Assembly (NCBI GenBank): GCA_963789885.1
Contig: CAWBNB010000014.1
Location: 1-64,000, forward strand
From: DATEDA01 sp963789885
GTDB taxonomy: Bacteria > Pseudomonadota > Gammaproteobacteria > Burkholderiales > SG8-39
DNA length: 64,000 nucleotides
Reading direction: 5' to 3'
Shown here: in pieces, positions 35,376 through 44,643 of the stretch
Layout of the letters: each line of letters opens with the position of its first letter
How positions within the stretch are numbered: the first letter of the stretch is position 1
The notes under the pieces: generated by a model
Database searches by the model: none
Seen by the model: the letters and a program-made list of their open reading frames with translations, nothing else
What the model was told of the DNA's origin: nothing
Made by a program: the position numbers and the translations under genes

Positions 35376-36941
35376 ATGCCAGAACATCTGAGAGCGCTGG
35401 TCGTCATCCTCTTTCTGGCGACCGCGGTATTTGCGGTCGCGAAGGCACCTGCTTGCGCTTTGGCATCCACCTCGGGCGATTTCGAACGGCGGCGCAACCT
35501 GTGGTTCGGGATCGTACTCGCGGCCTTTCTCGCCCATGATTTCTGGATCTACATCATCCTCGCGTCAGTGCTGCTCCTTTCCGTGCTTCCTCGCGAGCCG
35601 AACAAGCTTGCGATGTTCTACTTCCTCCTGTTCGCCGTGCCAGCACTTCCAGGCGAAGTTACCGGGCTCGGCCTCATCAATTACTTCTTCGTCATCGATT
35701 ATGTCCGCCTGCTTACCCTGGCGGTTCTATTGCCGGCATTCCTCTACCTGCGGCGGCAGCCGGACACCGAACGATTCGGTCACTTTCTTGCCGACAAGCT
35801 TGTCGCGGGATACATCATTCTTCAATTCGTACTGATGCTGCCGGCTACCACCTTCACCAATGCTCTGCGGTTTGGCGCCTTTTACGGATTCATCGATATT
35901 TTCCTGCCCTATTACGTGGCCAGCCGTGCTGTGAGAGACCTCCAGGGCTTCAGGGATGCCCTGATGGCGTTTGTGGTGGCTGCGCTGGTCCTGAGTGCCA
36001 TCAGCGCCTTCGAATTCGGAAAAGACTGGTTGCTGTTCAAAGCGCTGGAAGACGTGCTGGGGGCGCTGCAGTGGGGTTACGGAAATTACTTGGGCCGGGA
36101 GGGCAGTCTGCGCGCTGTTGCGACTTCCGGGCAACCCATTGTCCTCGGTTGCATCATCACTGTGGCCACGGGCTTCTATCTGTATCTCAGGAAGTTAGTT
36201 CCCAGCCCGCGCCCTTGGGCCCTCGGGCTGGTATTGCTGATGGCGGGATTGATCGCCCCGGTGTCACGTGGGCCTTGGGTGGGCGCCGCTGCAATGCTGG
36301 TGATATTCGTCGCGCTTGGCCCGTCGCCTGTACGCGGCCTCACGAGACTTGCACTGCTTGGCGCACTCGTTCTGGCAGTGTTGCTCATGTCCCCAGCAGG
36401 ACAAGGGATCATCGACCTCATGCCATTTGTGGGAAAAGTCGAGGCAGGAAACGTGAAGTACAGGGAGGACTTTACCGAAGCAAGCATCCAGACAATCATC
36501 GAGAACCCTTTTTTCGGTTCGAGCGATTTTGCCACTGCACGGGCACTGCAAGAATTGACCGGGTCCGCTACCAGTTATACCTACCTCGATTTGCTCAATG
36601 CGTTTCTGACGGTCGCCATGGGCAGCGGCCTGATTGGCCTGGCTCTCTTTGCAGGCCTCTTCATCACCGTTGGTGCGGGAATTTTCAAGCGCATGAGGCG
36701 TCTGGCCGACAAGAACGACGAGGTTTACCTTCTGGGCCGTGCGTTGCTTGCGGCGATGTTAGGAATTGTAGTGATCATGAATACAGTGAGCTTCATTCTG
36801 CTCATTTCGACGCTTTACTGGTCCCTGGCCGGTCTGGGCGTTGCGTATGTGCGCATGCTGGCGACGGTCAGAGCTCCTTCCAAGGCGCCCGAGCGTGCCG
36901 GGCGCACGAGATTTCCGTCCGCTTCCCTAAAGAACCGGTAG
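35376..36941 (+). CDS. O-antigen ligase/polymerase-family membrane protein
   Basis: A 521-residue polytopic protein with about 12 membrane helices and a Wzy_C-type organisation. PVSRGPWVGAAAMLVIF near residue 295 contains the arginine of the ligase family's conserved periplasmic region. A large loop with ENPFFGSSDFA and YTYLDLLNAFLTVAMGSGLIGLALF (the usual D..HN-L..G position, here DLLN) follows. Such proteins polymerise or ligate glycan units on lipid carriers outside the membrane. The last 30 residues are basic and probably cytoplasmic. It is the only complete ligase-type gene in the window. Confidence 0.85.
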   Translation: MPEHLRALVVILFLATAVFAVAKAPACALASTSGDFERRRNLWFGIVLAAFLAHDFWIYIILASVLLLSVLPREPNKLAMFYFLLFAVPALPGEVTGLGLINYFFVIDYVRLLTLAVLLPAFLYLRRQPDTERFGHFLADKLVAGYIILQFVLMLPATTFTNALRFGAFYGFIDIFLPYYVASRAVRDLQGFRDALMAFVVAALVLSAISAFEFGKDWLLFKALEDVLGALQWGYGNYLGREGSLRAVATSGQPIVLGCIITVATGFYLYLRKLVPSPRPWALGLVLLMAGLIAPVSRGPWVGAAAMLVIFVALGPSPVRGLTRLALLGALVLAVLLMSPAGQGIIDLMPFVGKVEAGNVKYREDFTEASIQTIIENPFFGSSDFATARALQELTGSATSYTYLDLLNAFLTVAMGSGLIGLALFAGLFITVGAGIFKRMRRLADKNDEVYLLGRALLAAMLGIVVIMNTVSFILLISTLYWSLAGLGVAYVRMLATVRAPSKAPERAGRTRFPSASLKNR

Positions 36942-37017
36942 TCGGTAACCGTAATCGGTGAGCAACGGGCGAGCCCTTTCGTTGCGAATTGGGCTTCAAG
37001 CGCTAACCCGGCGTTAG

Positions 37018-37281
37018 CAGTCGTCGTGTCCGCAGGCATTGCAGTAGATCCGGGCAAAGCCGTAGTGTGGGTCGCCGCAGGCGAGGAAGCGCTCAAGCGC
37101 CTGCTCTTCGACCGCGCGCCGCAGCGCGCCGGCCGCCCGCAGCTCGCCTGCGTGACGGCTCGCGCACTGCCACAGCGGGCTTGCGCGCGGATTGCGCGGG
37201 CGGTAGAGGCCGCCGGGCGCCCGGGCGGTGTCGGCTCGCGCATCGCCTCGATTTCGCGGCGTCTCGCAACACGTTCCCAGC
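37018..37281 (-). pseudogene. IS91-family transposase, 5' fragment
   Basis: On the minus strand, frames from 37281 downward encode GGLYRPRNPRASPLWQCASRH and RFLACGDPHYGFARIYCNACGHD, the zinc-binding N-terminal domain of an IS91/IS801-type transposase, ending abruptly at 37018. The same DNA, nearly identical, is found in opposite orientation at 51857-52118. Confidence 0.75.
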
Positions 37282-37638
37282 TCGGTGATCTGGCCGCCAT
37301 CGATAGCGCCTCGGCCCTGAGCCGCCGCCTGCGTCACTACGCCGCTTCGACCTCATCTGTATCGACGAAGGGGCTACTCCTACTCCAACCGCCACGCCGA
37401 TCTGCTCTTCGAGCTCACCAACCGTCGCTATGAGAAGAAAAGTACGCTGATCACGACCAATCGCGCGTTCGCCGAATGGCAGGAGGTGTTCCCCAACGCA
37501 GCCTGCGTCGTCTCGCTGATCGACCGTCTGACCCACAACGCCGAGGTGATCGCGCTCGAAGGCGAGTCCTACCGGCTCAAGGAAGCGCAGGAACGCGCTG
37601 AGCAGCGCGCGCAGCGGCGCCGCCGGAAGACAAAATGA
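37282..37638 (+). pseudogene. istB: IS21-family helper ATPase IstB, 3' part
   Basis: The plus strand encodes LGDLAAIDSASALSRRLRHYA, then (after one or two frameshifts near 37345-37370) DLICIDE, SYSNRHADLLFELTNRRYEKK, STLITTNRAFAEWQEVFPNAACVVSLIDRL and a basic end. These are the Walker B/sensor 1 region and the C-terminus of IstB. The Walker A half is missing because the IS91 fragment abuts it. Confidence 0.8.
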
Positions 37639-37841
37639 CACCGCGCCCTATCCAACCGCTGCAGCTACCCGACCACTGGACACCCCGAGAGGCGCTGGCC
37701 GTCTTCGAGATCATCGATCTGCTGCGCGACCAAATCTGGCTCGTCTACGGATCCGACATCCAGGACGCCCTTCGCAACGACCAGCATGACCAAGATCCGC
37801 GCCAACTGCACCTCGACCTCGATGCCGATCTGCCGTTCTGA
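37635..37841 (+). CDS. Small accessory protein downstream of istB
   Basis: A 68-residue acidic protein whose ATG overlaps the istB stop (ATGA), so it is translationally coupled. It begins with a Pro-rich PRPIQPLQLPDHWTPREAL, has a helix around IIDLLRDQIWLVYG and ends in an acidic DLDADLPF. Such small genes sit at the end of some IS21-type transposons. Its function is unknown. The frame is intact although istB is broken. Confidence 0.5.
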   Translation: MTPRPIQPLQLPDHWTPREALAVFEIIDLLRDQIWLVYGSDIQDALRNDQHDQDPRQLHLDLDADLPF

Positions 37842-37854
37842 TCCGGTTACCGGC

Positions 37855-38958
37855 CCCGCCGCCAGATCACGGCGACGCCAGAGCCGCGCCAAAAACCCGC
37901 GGATTTGCGCAACCATCAACACAGCCGCAACGGCTACCGCGACCGACTCTGGGAGACGCGTGCCGGCACCGTCGACCTGAAGATCCCGAAGCTTCGATCG
38001 GGGAGTTACTTCCCCGGGTTCCTGGAGCCGCGCAGGACGGCCGAGAAGGCCTTGGCGGCGGTGATCCAGGAGGCGTACGTCCACGGCGTGTCGACCCGCT
38101 CGGTCGACGAGCTCGTCAAGGCGATGGGCATGAGCGGGATCACCAAGAGCCAGGTCTCGCGGCTGTGCGCCGAGATCGACGAGCGGGTCGGGGCGTTCTT
38201 GAATCGCCCGATCGAGGGCGACTGGCCGTATCTGTGGATCGATGCGACCTACGTGAAGACGCGCGAGGCCGGGAGGATCGTCTCGGTGGCCGTGATAATC
38301 GCCGTCGCGGTGAGCACCGACGGCCAGCGCGAGGTCCTCGGGATGGCGGTCGGGGCGTCGGAGGCCGAGCCCTTCTGGACGAACTTCCTGCGCTCGCTGA
38401 CGCGTCGAGGCTTGCGCGGGGTGAAGCTCGTCATCTCCGACGACCACGAGGGGCTGAAGGCCGCGGTGGCGAAGGTCCTGAAGGCGACCTGGCAGCGCTG
38501 CCGGGTGCACTTCATGCGAAACGTCGCTCGTCCACGTCCCCAAGGGCCAGCGCCAGATGGTCGCCGCGCTCATCCGCACCGTCTTCGCCCAGGAGAGCGA
38601 AGCCGAGGCGCGTCGACAGTGGCGTGCGGTCGCCGATCAGCTGCGAGAGCGCTTCCCGAAGATCGGCGCGCTCATGGACAAGTCCGAGGCCGACGTGCTG
38701 GCGCACATGAGCTTCCCCAAGGCGCATCGGCTGCAGATTCACAGCACCAACCCGCTCGAGCGGCTCAACGCCGAGATCAAGCGCAGGACCGACGTCGTGG
38801 GCATCTTCCCGAACGAAGCGGCGATCGTGCGTCTGGTCGGCGCGCTGCTGCTCGAGCAGAACGACGAGTGGCAGTTGCAGCGTCGTTACCTGCAGCTTGA
38901 AGGCTTGCAGGCACTCGGCGACAATCAGCCCGCGAGGCTCTCTGCTGTGATGAGCTGA
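37855..38958 (+). pseudogene. IS256-family transposase, 5'-truncated and frameshifted
   Basis: A mutator-type transposase missing its first 50-60 residues. It starts in HQHSRNGYRDRLWETRAGTV. It retains WIDATYVKTREAGRIVSVAV (first catalytic Asp), VISDDHEGLKAAV (second Asp) and, after an extra base near 38522, STNPLERLNAEIKRRTDVVGIFP (catalytic Glu). The frameshift separates RVHFMRN from VAALIRTVFAQESEAEARRQ. The gene end and the following 55 nt are duplicated at 31657-31734. It is inactive as written. Confidence 0.88.
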
Positions 38959-39013
38959 GCACGGATCTCGGCCTTACGAGAACCACGACTCGTACACCAC
39001 GTCACGGGACACG
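38936..39013. repeat. IS256 right end, duplicated at 31657
   Basis: Includes the last seven codons of the transposase, the stop and the terminal sequence, and is identical over 78 bp with 31657-31734. The match ends exactly after GGGACACG in both places, which probably marks the IS terminus. Confidence 0.9.
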
Positions 39014-39210
39014 GCGACTTCCAGCCCCCGACTCCTTCAGCTCATCGGTCGACGTCGCCGCCTGCCGATGCCTGGAGGCCCAGGTGCACCGGTATCGTGA
39101 AAGCGCCTTCCCCTCTGATGTCCTAAAGAACAATCTGCTAAGCTGATCTGCAGGATCAACCGCGCTGTGCATGACGCGCGCGGAGCCGATGACGCGACCG
39201 GAGCATCAGC
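39014..39210. other. Gene-free stretch
   Basis: About 200 nt between the IS256 end and the selenium-binding-protein remnant. No gene, clear promoter or hairpin is seen. Confidence 0.4.
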
Positions 39211-40062
39211 ATGGCTGAGAACGGCGGATCGCACTGCTGCGGGCCAGGTTATGCCTCGCCGGCCGAGGCGATGAAAGCCCCGCGCGAGAAGATCCTCTAC
39301 ACAGTCGCACTCTATATCGGCACCGGCATCCAAAAGCCGGACTGCCTGGCGACCATCGACGCGGACCCGGAGAGCCCCACCTACAGCCAGGTCATCAGCC
39401 GGCTCGAGATGCCGGGCATCGGCGACGAGTTGCATCACATGGGCTGGAACGCCTGCTCGTCGTGCCATCACGATCCGTCGACTGTGGCATCGACCCGAGG
39501 GCCCCGCGCCTGCACAAGGTGATCGCGGGCGCCGAGATCAAGTCCAGGACCAATCTGTCGGCCCCGCACACCGTGCACTGCCTCGGCTCCGACATCATCA
39601 TCTCGATGCTCGGCGACGCGCGGGGAAACGCGCCCGGCGGCTTCCTGCACTTGAACGAGAACTTCGACATCGTCGGGCGATGGGAGAACGACGTGGGCGG
39701 CATGAAGTTCAACTACGACTTCTGGTACCAGCCGCGCCACAACGTGATGGTCTCGTCCGAATGGGCGGCGCCGAACACCTTCATGCCGGGCTTCGACCTC
39801 GAGGAGGTCGGCCAGCTCAAGTACGGCCGCGAAATCCACTTCTGGGATTTCAAGGGGAAGCGCGTCGAGAGGACGATGCACCTGGGCGAGGACGGACTGG
39901 TGCCGCTGGAAGTCCGTTTCCATCACAACCCGGATTCGAGCCATGGCTTCGTCGGCGCCGCCCTCTCGTCCAACATCATTCATTGGTACAAGCGGGACGG
40001 CCGGTGGATCTGGGAAAAGATCATCGATGTCGAGAACGTGCGCCACCCGGAGGTTGATGAAG
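39211..40062 (+). pseudogene. Selenium-binding protein/methanethiol oxidase (SBP56) remnant
   Basis: The start (MKAPREKILYTVALYIG, then LDATID-like LATIDADPESPTYSQVI and ELHHMGWNACSSCH) and the middle (TNLSAPHTVHCLGSDIIIS, GGMKFNYDFWYQPRHNVMVSSEW, VRFHHNPDSSHGFVGAAL) match the SBP56/methanethiol oxidase beta-propeller. A short internal deletion with frameshift near 39480 removes about 20 residues. The 3' third is lost where an IS3 orfB piece begins near 40062. The gene is unrelated to the glycan genes, so it may mark the pre-insertion chromosome. Confidence 0.85.
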
Positions 40063-40065
40063 AAG

Positions 40066-40192
40066 AACGCCGGTCGGGCAGGAGTTTGTCGCCGAGCGGC
40101 CCGATCAGGTGTGGCTTGCCGACGTGACTTACCTGTGGACCGACGAGGGGTGGCTGTACCTCGCCTGCGTGCTCGACCTGTACTCCCGCGCG
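40066..40192 (+). pseudogene. Internal fragment of IS3 orfB
   Basis: Encodes QEFVAERPDQVWLADVTYLW and the following 20 residues to LDLYSR, nearly identical to residues 119-155 of the OrfB at 29102-29974 but on the opposite strand. Both sides are broken. Confidence 0.8.
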
Positions 40193-40196
40193 ACGC

Positions 40197-40472
40197 GCTC
40201 CTCACTCATGCTGCGCGGTCGACCGCGTTCCAACTCGTTGTGCAGACCCGAGATGCCGCGTTCGCGGTACCGGGTACGCCACATCGTCACCGTCGGGCGG
40301 CTGACCCGAAAGCGCCGCGCGACCTCACTGTTCGATACGCCCTCGGTCATCATCAGCACCATCTGCGCACGCCGCACAGTCCCGCGGGCATGCTTTGCGA
40401 GCGCGCGATCGACTCCAGTTGCGCGCGATCATTAGCGCTCACCACCAGTTCCTTCGCCGGTCTTGCCATCGC
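40197..40472 (-). pseudogene. IS630-family transposase, N-terminal fragment
   Basis: From the ATG at 40472 the frame reads MARPAKELVVSANDRAQLES, shifts near 40385, and continues as RRAQMVLMMTEGVSNSEVAR then FRVSRPTVTMWRTRYRERG. This is the helix-turn-helix half of an IS630-type transposase. The DDE domain is missing. Confidence 0.7.
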
Positions 40473-40551
40473 CGAACACTCCAACGTCATACCCGTGGGA
40501 CCCCGTTCGGCATGGAAAGTTACTTACGGAACACTACACTAGAGCTTACGA

Positions 40552-41595
40552 ATGCCAAACGAGACACGTCGCCTCCAAAACGGGCAATCGCTCCGAAGCG
40601 AACACATCGGGCGTGCGTCGGGACAATCGCACGTACCGAGCGTAACCTCCCCCTCGATCACCATAACGATACCGGTCTACAACGAATCCGAGAATCTTCC
40701 TGTTCTCTATGAGGCGCTGACTACTGCGCTGACCAACCTAGAGCGCCCGTGGGAGGTTGTCTTCGTGAATGACGGCAGCCGGGATCGAAGCGCGAAGATC
40801 CTCGATCAACTCGCTGCCCAGGACCCCCGTGTGAAGGTTGTGCATTTCCGTCGCAACTTCGGCCAGACGGCCGCCATGATGGCGGGCGTGGATTTCGCGT
40901 CCGGGGACATCATCATTCCGATGGATGCCGACCTCCAGAACGATCCAGCCGATATCCCGCGACTGCTGACGAAGCTCGATGAAGGATTCGATGTCGTATC
41001 AGGTTGGCGGAAGGATAGGCAGGATCACGCCATCAGGCGCAACCTGCTGAGCCGAGTCGCGAACCGACTCATCTCGAGGATCTCCGGCGTCCACCTCCAC
41101 GACTACGGCTGTTCGCTCAAGGCGTACCATCGGAGTGTCATCAAGGGCGTCAAGCTGTACGGAGAAATGCATCGCTTCATCCCCATTTACGCAAGCTGGC
41201 TCGGCGCCCGCATAACGGAAATACCCGTCACCCATCACCCGAGGCGCTTCGGAATCTCGAAATACGGTATGGGGCGAGTCCTGAAAGTGGTGTTTGACTT
41301 GATTGTCGTGAAGTTTCTCGCACGGTACGCCGACAAGCCGATGTATGTCTTCGGCAGCGTCGCGGTGCTTAGTTTCGTGGTCGCGCTACTCGCGGGTGTC
41401 TGGGCCGTTTACCTTAAGTTCTTCGAGGGCACGAGCTTCATTCAGACGCCGCTTCCCCTGCTGGTGGTACTGAGCGTGATAACGGGGCTCATGTGCCTAC
41501 TGATGGGTCTGCTTGCAGAGTTGATCATGAGAACCTACTACGAGTCACAGGGTAAGGCGACCTACCTCGTCGCTGAAACGCGAAACATCGAGTGA
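40552..41595 (+). CDS. GtrB/ArnC-like polyprenyl-phosphate glycosyltransferase (GT2)
   Basis: A 347-residue GT2 with a GT-A domain (ITITIPVYNESENLPVLYEAL, VFVNDGSRDRSAKIL, IIPMDADLQNDPADIPRLL with the DAD metal motif, and VVSGWRKDRQD). Two C-terminal membrane helices follow (about 270-295 and 305-330). This is the build of GtrB and ArnC, which load glucose or another sugar onto undecaprenyl phosphate on the cytoplasmic face. With GtrA-like and GT-C-like proteins in the same window, a lipid-linked donor pathway is likely. The N-terminal 35 residues are extra and poorly conserved, so a later start is possible. Confidence 0.88.
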   Translation: MPNETRRLQNGQSLRSEHIGRASGQSHVPSVTSPSITITIPVYNESENLPVLYEALTTALTNLERPWEVVFVNDGSRDRSAKILDQLAAQDPRVKVVHFRRNFGQTAAMMAGVDFASGDIIIPMDADLQNDPADIPRLLTKLDEGFDVVSGWRKDRQDHAIRRNLLSRVANRLISRISGVHLHDYGCSLKAYHRSVIKGVKLYGEMHRFIPIYASWLGARITEIPVTHHPRRFGISKYGMGRVLKVVFDLIVVKFLARYADKPMYVFGSVAVLSFVVALLAGVWAVYLKFFEGTSFIQTPLPLLVVLSVITGLMCLLMGLLAELIMRTYYESQGKATYLVAETRNIE

Positions 41596-41768
41596 GTCTC
41601 GCTGTGCGCGATCGCCGGTCCGCTGGAGCGACGTCGATCGCCGACGCGCACGGCTGGCAAGTTGCCGGCTACGTCAACGCCCGGATCTCGACGGGTTTAT
41701 AGCGCAGCCTGTGCTTGAAGGCACGCAGTTGCGCGTCTGCACTGCTGAGACGACGAGCTAACCAGACC

Positions 41769-43652
41769 ATGTGCGGGATCGCCGGATTTGTCGGTCAGGG
41801 AACCATCGAAGACCTGCGGCGCATGAACGACTCGCTCGCACACCGCGGCCCCGATGATGCAGGCGTCTGGGTAGACGAGCGACGCGGCGTCTTCCTCGGA
41901 CATCGCCGGCTGTCGATCGTCGATCTCGGCGGCGGACACCAGCCGATGTGGACCGCCGACGGAGACCTGGGCGTGGTCTTCAACGGCGAGATCTACAACC
42001 ACCTGGATCTCCGCAAGGAGTTGATCGCGCACGGGTGCGTCTTCCAGACCGATCACTCGGATACCGAGGTGCTCCTGCACGGATACCGCCACTGGGGTCC
42101 CGAGTTCACCGCGCGCCTGAACGGGATGTGGGCGTTCGTCCTGTACGACAGGAAAACGCATACCCTGTTCTGCAGCCGCGACCGATTCGGCAAGAAACCC
42201 CTGTACTACACGCTCCAGGGTGGCACATTCGTCTTCGCCTCCGAGCTCTCGGCCGTCACCAGGCACCCTGCGGTCCGCGCACGGCTGTCCACACGCAGCC
42301 TGCAGAAGTACTTCGCCTACGGTTACATCCCGTCGCCCAGTTCCGTTTACGAAGGTATCCACAAGCTTCCCGGGGGGCATTCGCTCACTCTCGAGGTATC
42401 GAGTGGTCGCTTCAGCATCGCCAAGTACTGGGAGTTTGTGATCGAGCCGTTTGAGCGCATTCCCGCGGATCCCGAGCGCGAGTGGGGCGAACAGCTCGTC
42501 GAGCTGCTGAGCCGTGCGGTGCAACGGCGGCTGATGTCCGACGTGCCGCTCGGCTTCTTCCTGAGCGGTGGCATCGATTCCTCTTCAGTCGTCGCGCTTG
42601 CCACGCGACATGTCGACCGATCGCGCATCAACACGTTCAGCATCGGATTCGAGGAGCCCACCTTCGACGAGTCGCAATACTCGAGCGAGGTGGCCCAGGC
42701 GCTCGGCACGAACCACAATCTCGATGTCCTGTCGCTGGAGAAGGCTCACGCCTTGCTACCAGACATCGTGACCAAACTGGACGAGCCGATGGGCGACAGT
42801 TCGCTGCTGCCCACCTATCTGCTCTGTAAGCATACACGCGCGAAGGTCACGGTTGCGCTTGGCGGCGACGGCGCCGACGAGCTTTTTGCTGGCTACGATC
42901 CGTTCCGTGCGCTGCGCGCGGCGGAGCTGTACGGACGCTGGATGCCGCAACCCGTCCACCAAGCGATCCGCCTCGCGATGAGCTGGCTGCCGGTCTCGCA
43001 CGCGAACATGAGCCTTGATTTCAAGATCAAGCGGACGCTTCGCGGCCTCAGCTACTCACCAAAGCTGTGGTGCCCGGTATGGATGGGACCGCTCGATCCG
43101 GCCGAGATCGGCGAGTTGTTCGACGAGCCTGTGCGCCTGGAGGATCTTTACTCCGAAGCAATCGAGCAGTGGGATGTTTGCGAGCAGGCCGACCTCGTCG
43201 ACAAGGTCCTGCAGTTCTACACCAAGCTCTACCTGCAGGACGACATCCTGGTGAAGGTCGACCGGGCGAGCATGATGCACTCGCTCGAGGTACGCGCCCC
43301 TTACCTCGATATCGAGCTCGTCGACTTCGTGCGCCGTCTTCCCCACAGGTACAAGTTCCGCAACGGGCAGACCAAGTACATCCTGAAGAAGGCCCTCGAG
43401 CCGGTCCTTCCGGCGAGCGTGCTGTACCGGCCGAAGAAGGGCTTCGGCGTGCCGATCGGCGGGTGGCTCAAGGAAGGGGTGCTAAAGTTCGACCAAGACG
43501 GCCGCGGACCGCTCGACCCGGCGTTCGTCCGCCGCCGGTTGACCCTGCATCAGCGTAACCGCAGCGACGAGCGCGCTTTTCTGTGGAGCAGTTGGCTACT
43601 GCAGGTGTTCTCGCGAAGGCACACCAGCACAGCCGGCGCGCCCGCTAGCTGA
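41769..43652 (+). CDS. asnB: Asparagine synthetase (glutamine-hydrolysing)-family amidotransferase
   Basis: A 627-residue AsnB-type enzyme. Met-Cys-Gly-Ile at the start gives the N-terminal nucleophile Cys2, followed by AHRGPDD and FNGEIYNHLDLR for glutamine binding. The synthetase domain has the ATP-pyrophosphatase loop SGGIDSS at 266-272 and GGDGADELFAGYDPF. Copies in exosortase-associated glycan clusters are thought to amidate a sugar acid or peptide rather than make asparagine. That is context only. The ATG at 41769 is fixed by the need for Cys2. The 173-nt gap upstream carries only a 32-codon frame of unknown meaning. Confidence 0.9.
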   Translation: MCGIAGFVGQGTIEDLRRMNDSLAHRGPDDAGVWVDERRGVFLGHRRLSIVDLGGGHQPMWTADGDLGVVFNGEIYNHLDLRKELIAHGCVFQTDHSDTEVLLHGYRHWGPEFTARLNGMWAFVLYDRKTHTLFCSRDRFGKKPLYYTLQGGTFVFASELSAVTRHPAVRARLSTRSLQKYFAYGYIPSPSSVYEGIHKLPGGHSLTLEVSSGRFSIAKYWEFVIEPFERIPADPEREWGEQLVELLSRAVQRRLMSDVPLGFFLSGGIDSSSVVALATRHVDRSRINTFSIGFEEPTFDESQYSSEVAQALGTNHNLDVLSLEKAHALLPDIVTKLDEPMGDSSLLPTYLLCKHTRAKVTVALGGDGADELFAGYDPFRALRAAELYGRWMPQPVHQAIRLAMSWLPVSHANMSLDFKIKRTLRGLSYSPKLWCPVWMGPLDPAEIGELFDEPVRLEDLYSEAIEQWDVCEQADLVDKVLQFYTKLYLQDDILVKVDRASMMHSLEVRAPYLDIELVDFVRRLPHRYKFRNGQTKYILKKALEPVLPASVLYRPKKGFGVPIGGWLKEGVLKFDQDGRGPLDPAFVRRRLTLHQRNRSDERAFLWSSWLLQVFSRRHTSTAGAPAS

Positions 43653-43794
43653 GCCCTGCATTGGCAAGCTAAGGCTGCCGCGCGGAACCCATTGAGGATT
43701 GTGCGTTTCTTGCGGACAGCGCGGGTATCCTCTCCGGTTTTGCTTACCGAGCCGCCGACAACGCCGCCAACTCCTGACAGACTCCGCTGATTCC
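43653..43794 (+). other. Short leader before the methyltransferase gene
   Basis: About 140 nt without a supported gene. The methyltransferase frame is open through it but has only a distant ATG, so a leader is more likely than coding sequence. No convincing promoter was seen. Confidence 0.35.
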
Positions 43795-44643
43795 GTGGGA
43801 CCTTCAAGAACATCGCCTGCCCCGCCTCCTCCAGACCAGCAGACCGCCGACGCGTTCGCCACCTCCTGGAACAACCTCCCCCGCGGATCGGTGTACACGA
43901 CCGAGGAGGTCGAAGACTGGTTCGCCCCGGTTACGGCCGGCGACGTGCGCGGTCGACGGGTTCTCGAGATGGGGTGCGGCAATGGCAGCCTGATGGTGCA
44001 CGTGCTTCGATGGGCGCCCGCGATGCTAGAAGGGGTCGATCTCGGCGCCTCGGTAGTGTCGGCGCGGGCGAATCTCGAAGCGGGCGGGCGCGGGAACTGG
44101 GTTGTGCGCCAAGCCGACCTCACGACCTATGCCGCAGGTGGGTTCGACCTTGTATACAGCATCGGCGTGCTGCACCACCTCAAGGTGCCGAAGCTCGGAT
44201 TCGACGCAGTCGTGCGCAACGTCAAACCGGGCGGGCAGTTCCATTGTTGGGTGTACGCGAAAGAGGGCAACGCTCTCATCATCTGGCTCGTTGATCCAAT
44301 CCGGCGCATCGCGTCGCGGCTACCGTGGTGGTTCACGAAACACCTGCTCGCCACACCGCTTGTGGTGCCCTACTTCGTCTACGCAAAGCTGCTCGCTGCA
44401 CTGCCGCGATGGGCCTTCCTCGGCCGGCTGCCGCTCTACGAGTACAGTCTGTGGATCGCGAAGCGCGAGTTTGCGTTCTTCCGGCACGTTGCTTTCGACC
44501 AGCTCGTGACCCCGCAAACCGTCTACCTCGACCGCGGCACCATTCAGGGTTGGCTCGACGGCGATGCGCGCATCGAGCCGGACAGCGGGTACGTGATCAT
44601 GCGCAACGGCAATTCGTGGAAGTTCGGTGGCCGGGTCCGGTGA
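43795..44643 (+). CDS. Class I SAM-dependent methyltransferase
   Basis: A methyltransferase of about 282 residues. RVLEMGCGNGSLMVHVLRWAP near residue 55 is SAM motif I, then LEGVDLGASVV, and FDLVYSIGVLHHLKVPKLGFD near residue 115, which is typical of type 11/12 methyltransferases in sugar pathways. The second half contains hydrophobic stretches (about 165-225) that may touch the membrane. GTG at 43795 is chosen as the closest start before the conserved core. Its stop overlaps the start of the next GT4 gene by 4 nt. Confidence 0.82.
   Translation: MGPSRTSPAPPPPDQQTADAFATSWNNLPRGSVYTTEEVEDWFAPVTAGDVRGRRVLEMGCGNGSLMVHVLRWAPAMLEGVDLGASVVSARANLEAGGRGNWVVRQADLTTYAAGGFDLVYSIGVLHHLKVPKLGFDAVVRNVKPGGQFHCWVYAKEGNALIIWLVDPIRRIASRLPWWFTKHLLATPLVVPYFVYAKLLAALPRWAFLGRLPLYEYSLWIAKREFAFFRHVAFDQLVTPQTVYLDRGTIQGWLDGDARIEPDSGYVIMRNGNSWKFGGRVR

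Noticed and set aside
14627..37860. CGGTTACCGGCCCCG found at about 14627 and 37847
   Set aside because: A 15-base match in GC-rich DNA with no shared context, one copy near a gene end and one at an IS junction. Probably chance.
41600..41698. 32-codon frame ahead of asnB ending in VNARISTGL
   Set aside because: Protein-like but too short and not recognised. It could be the tail of a lost gene.
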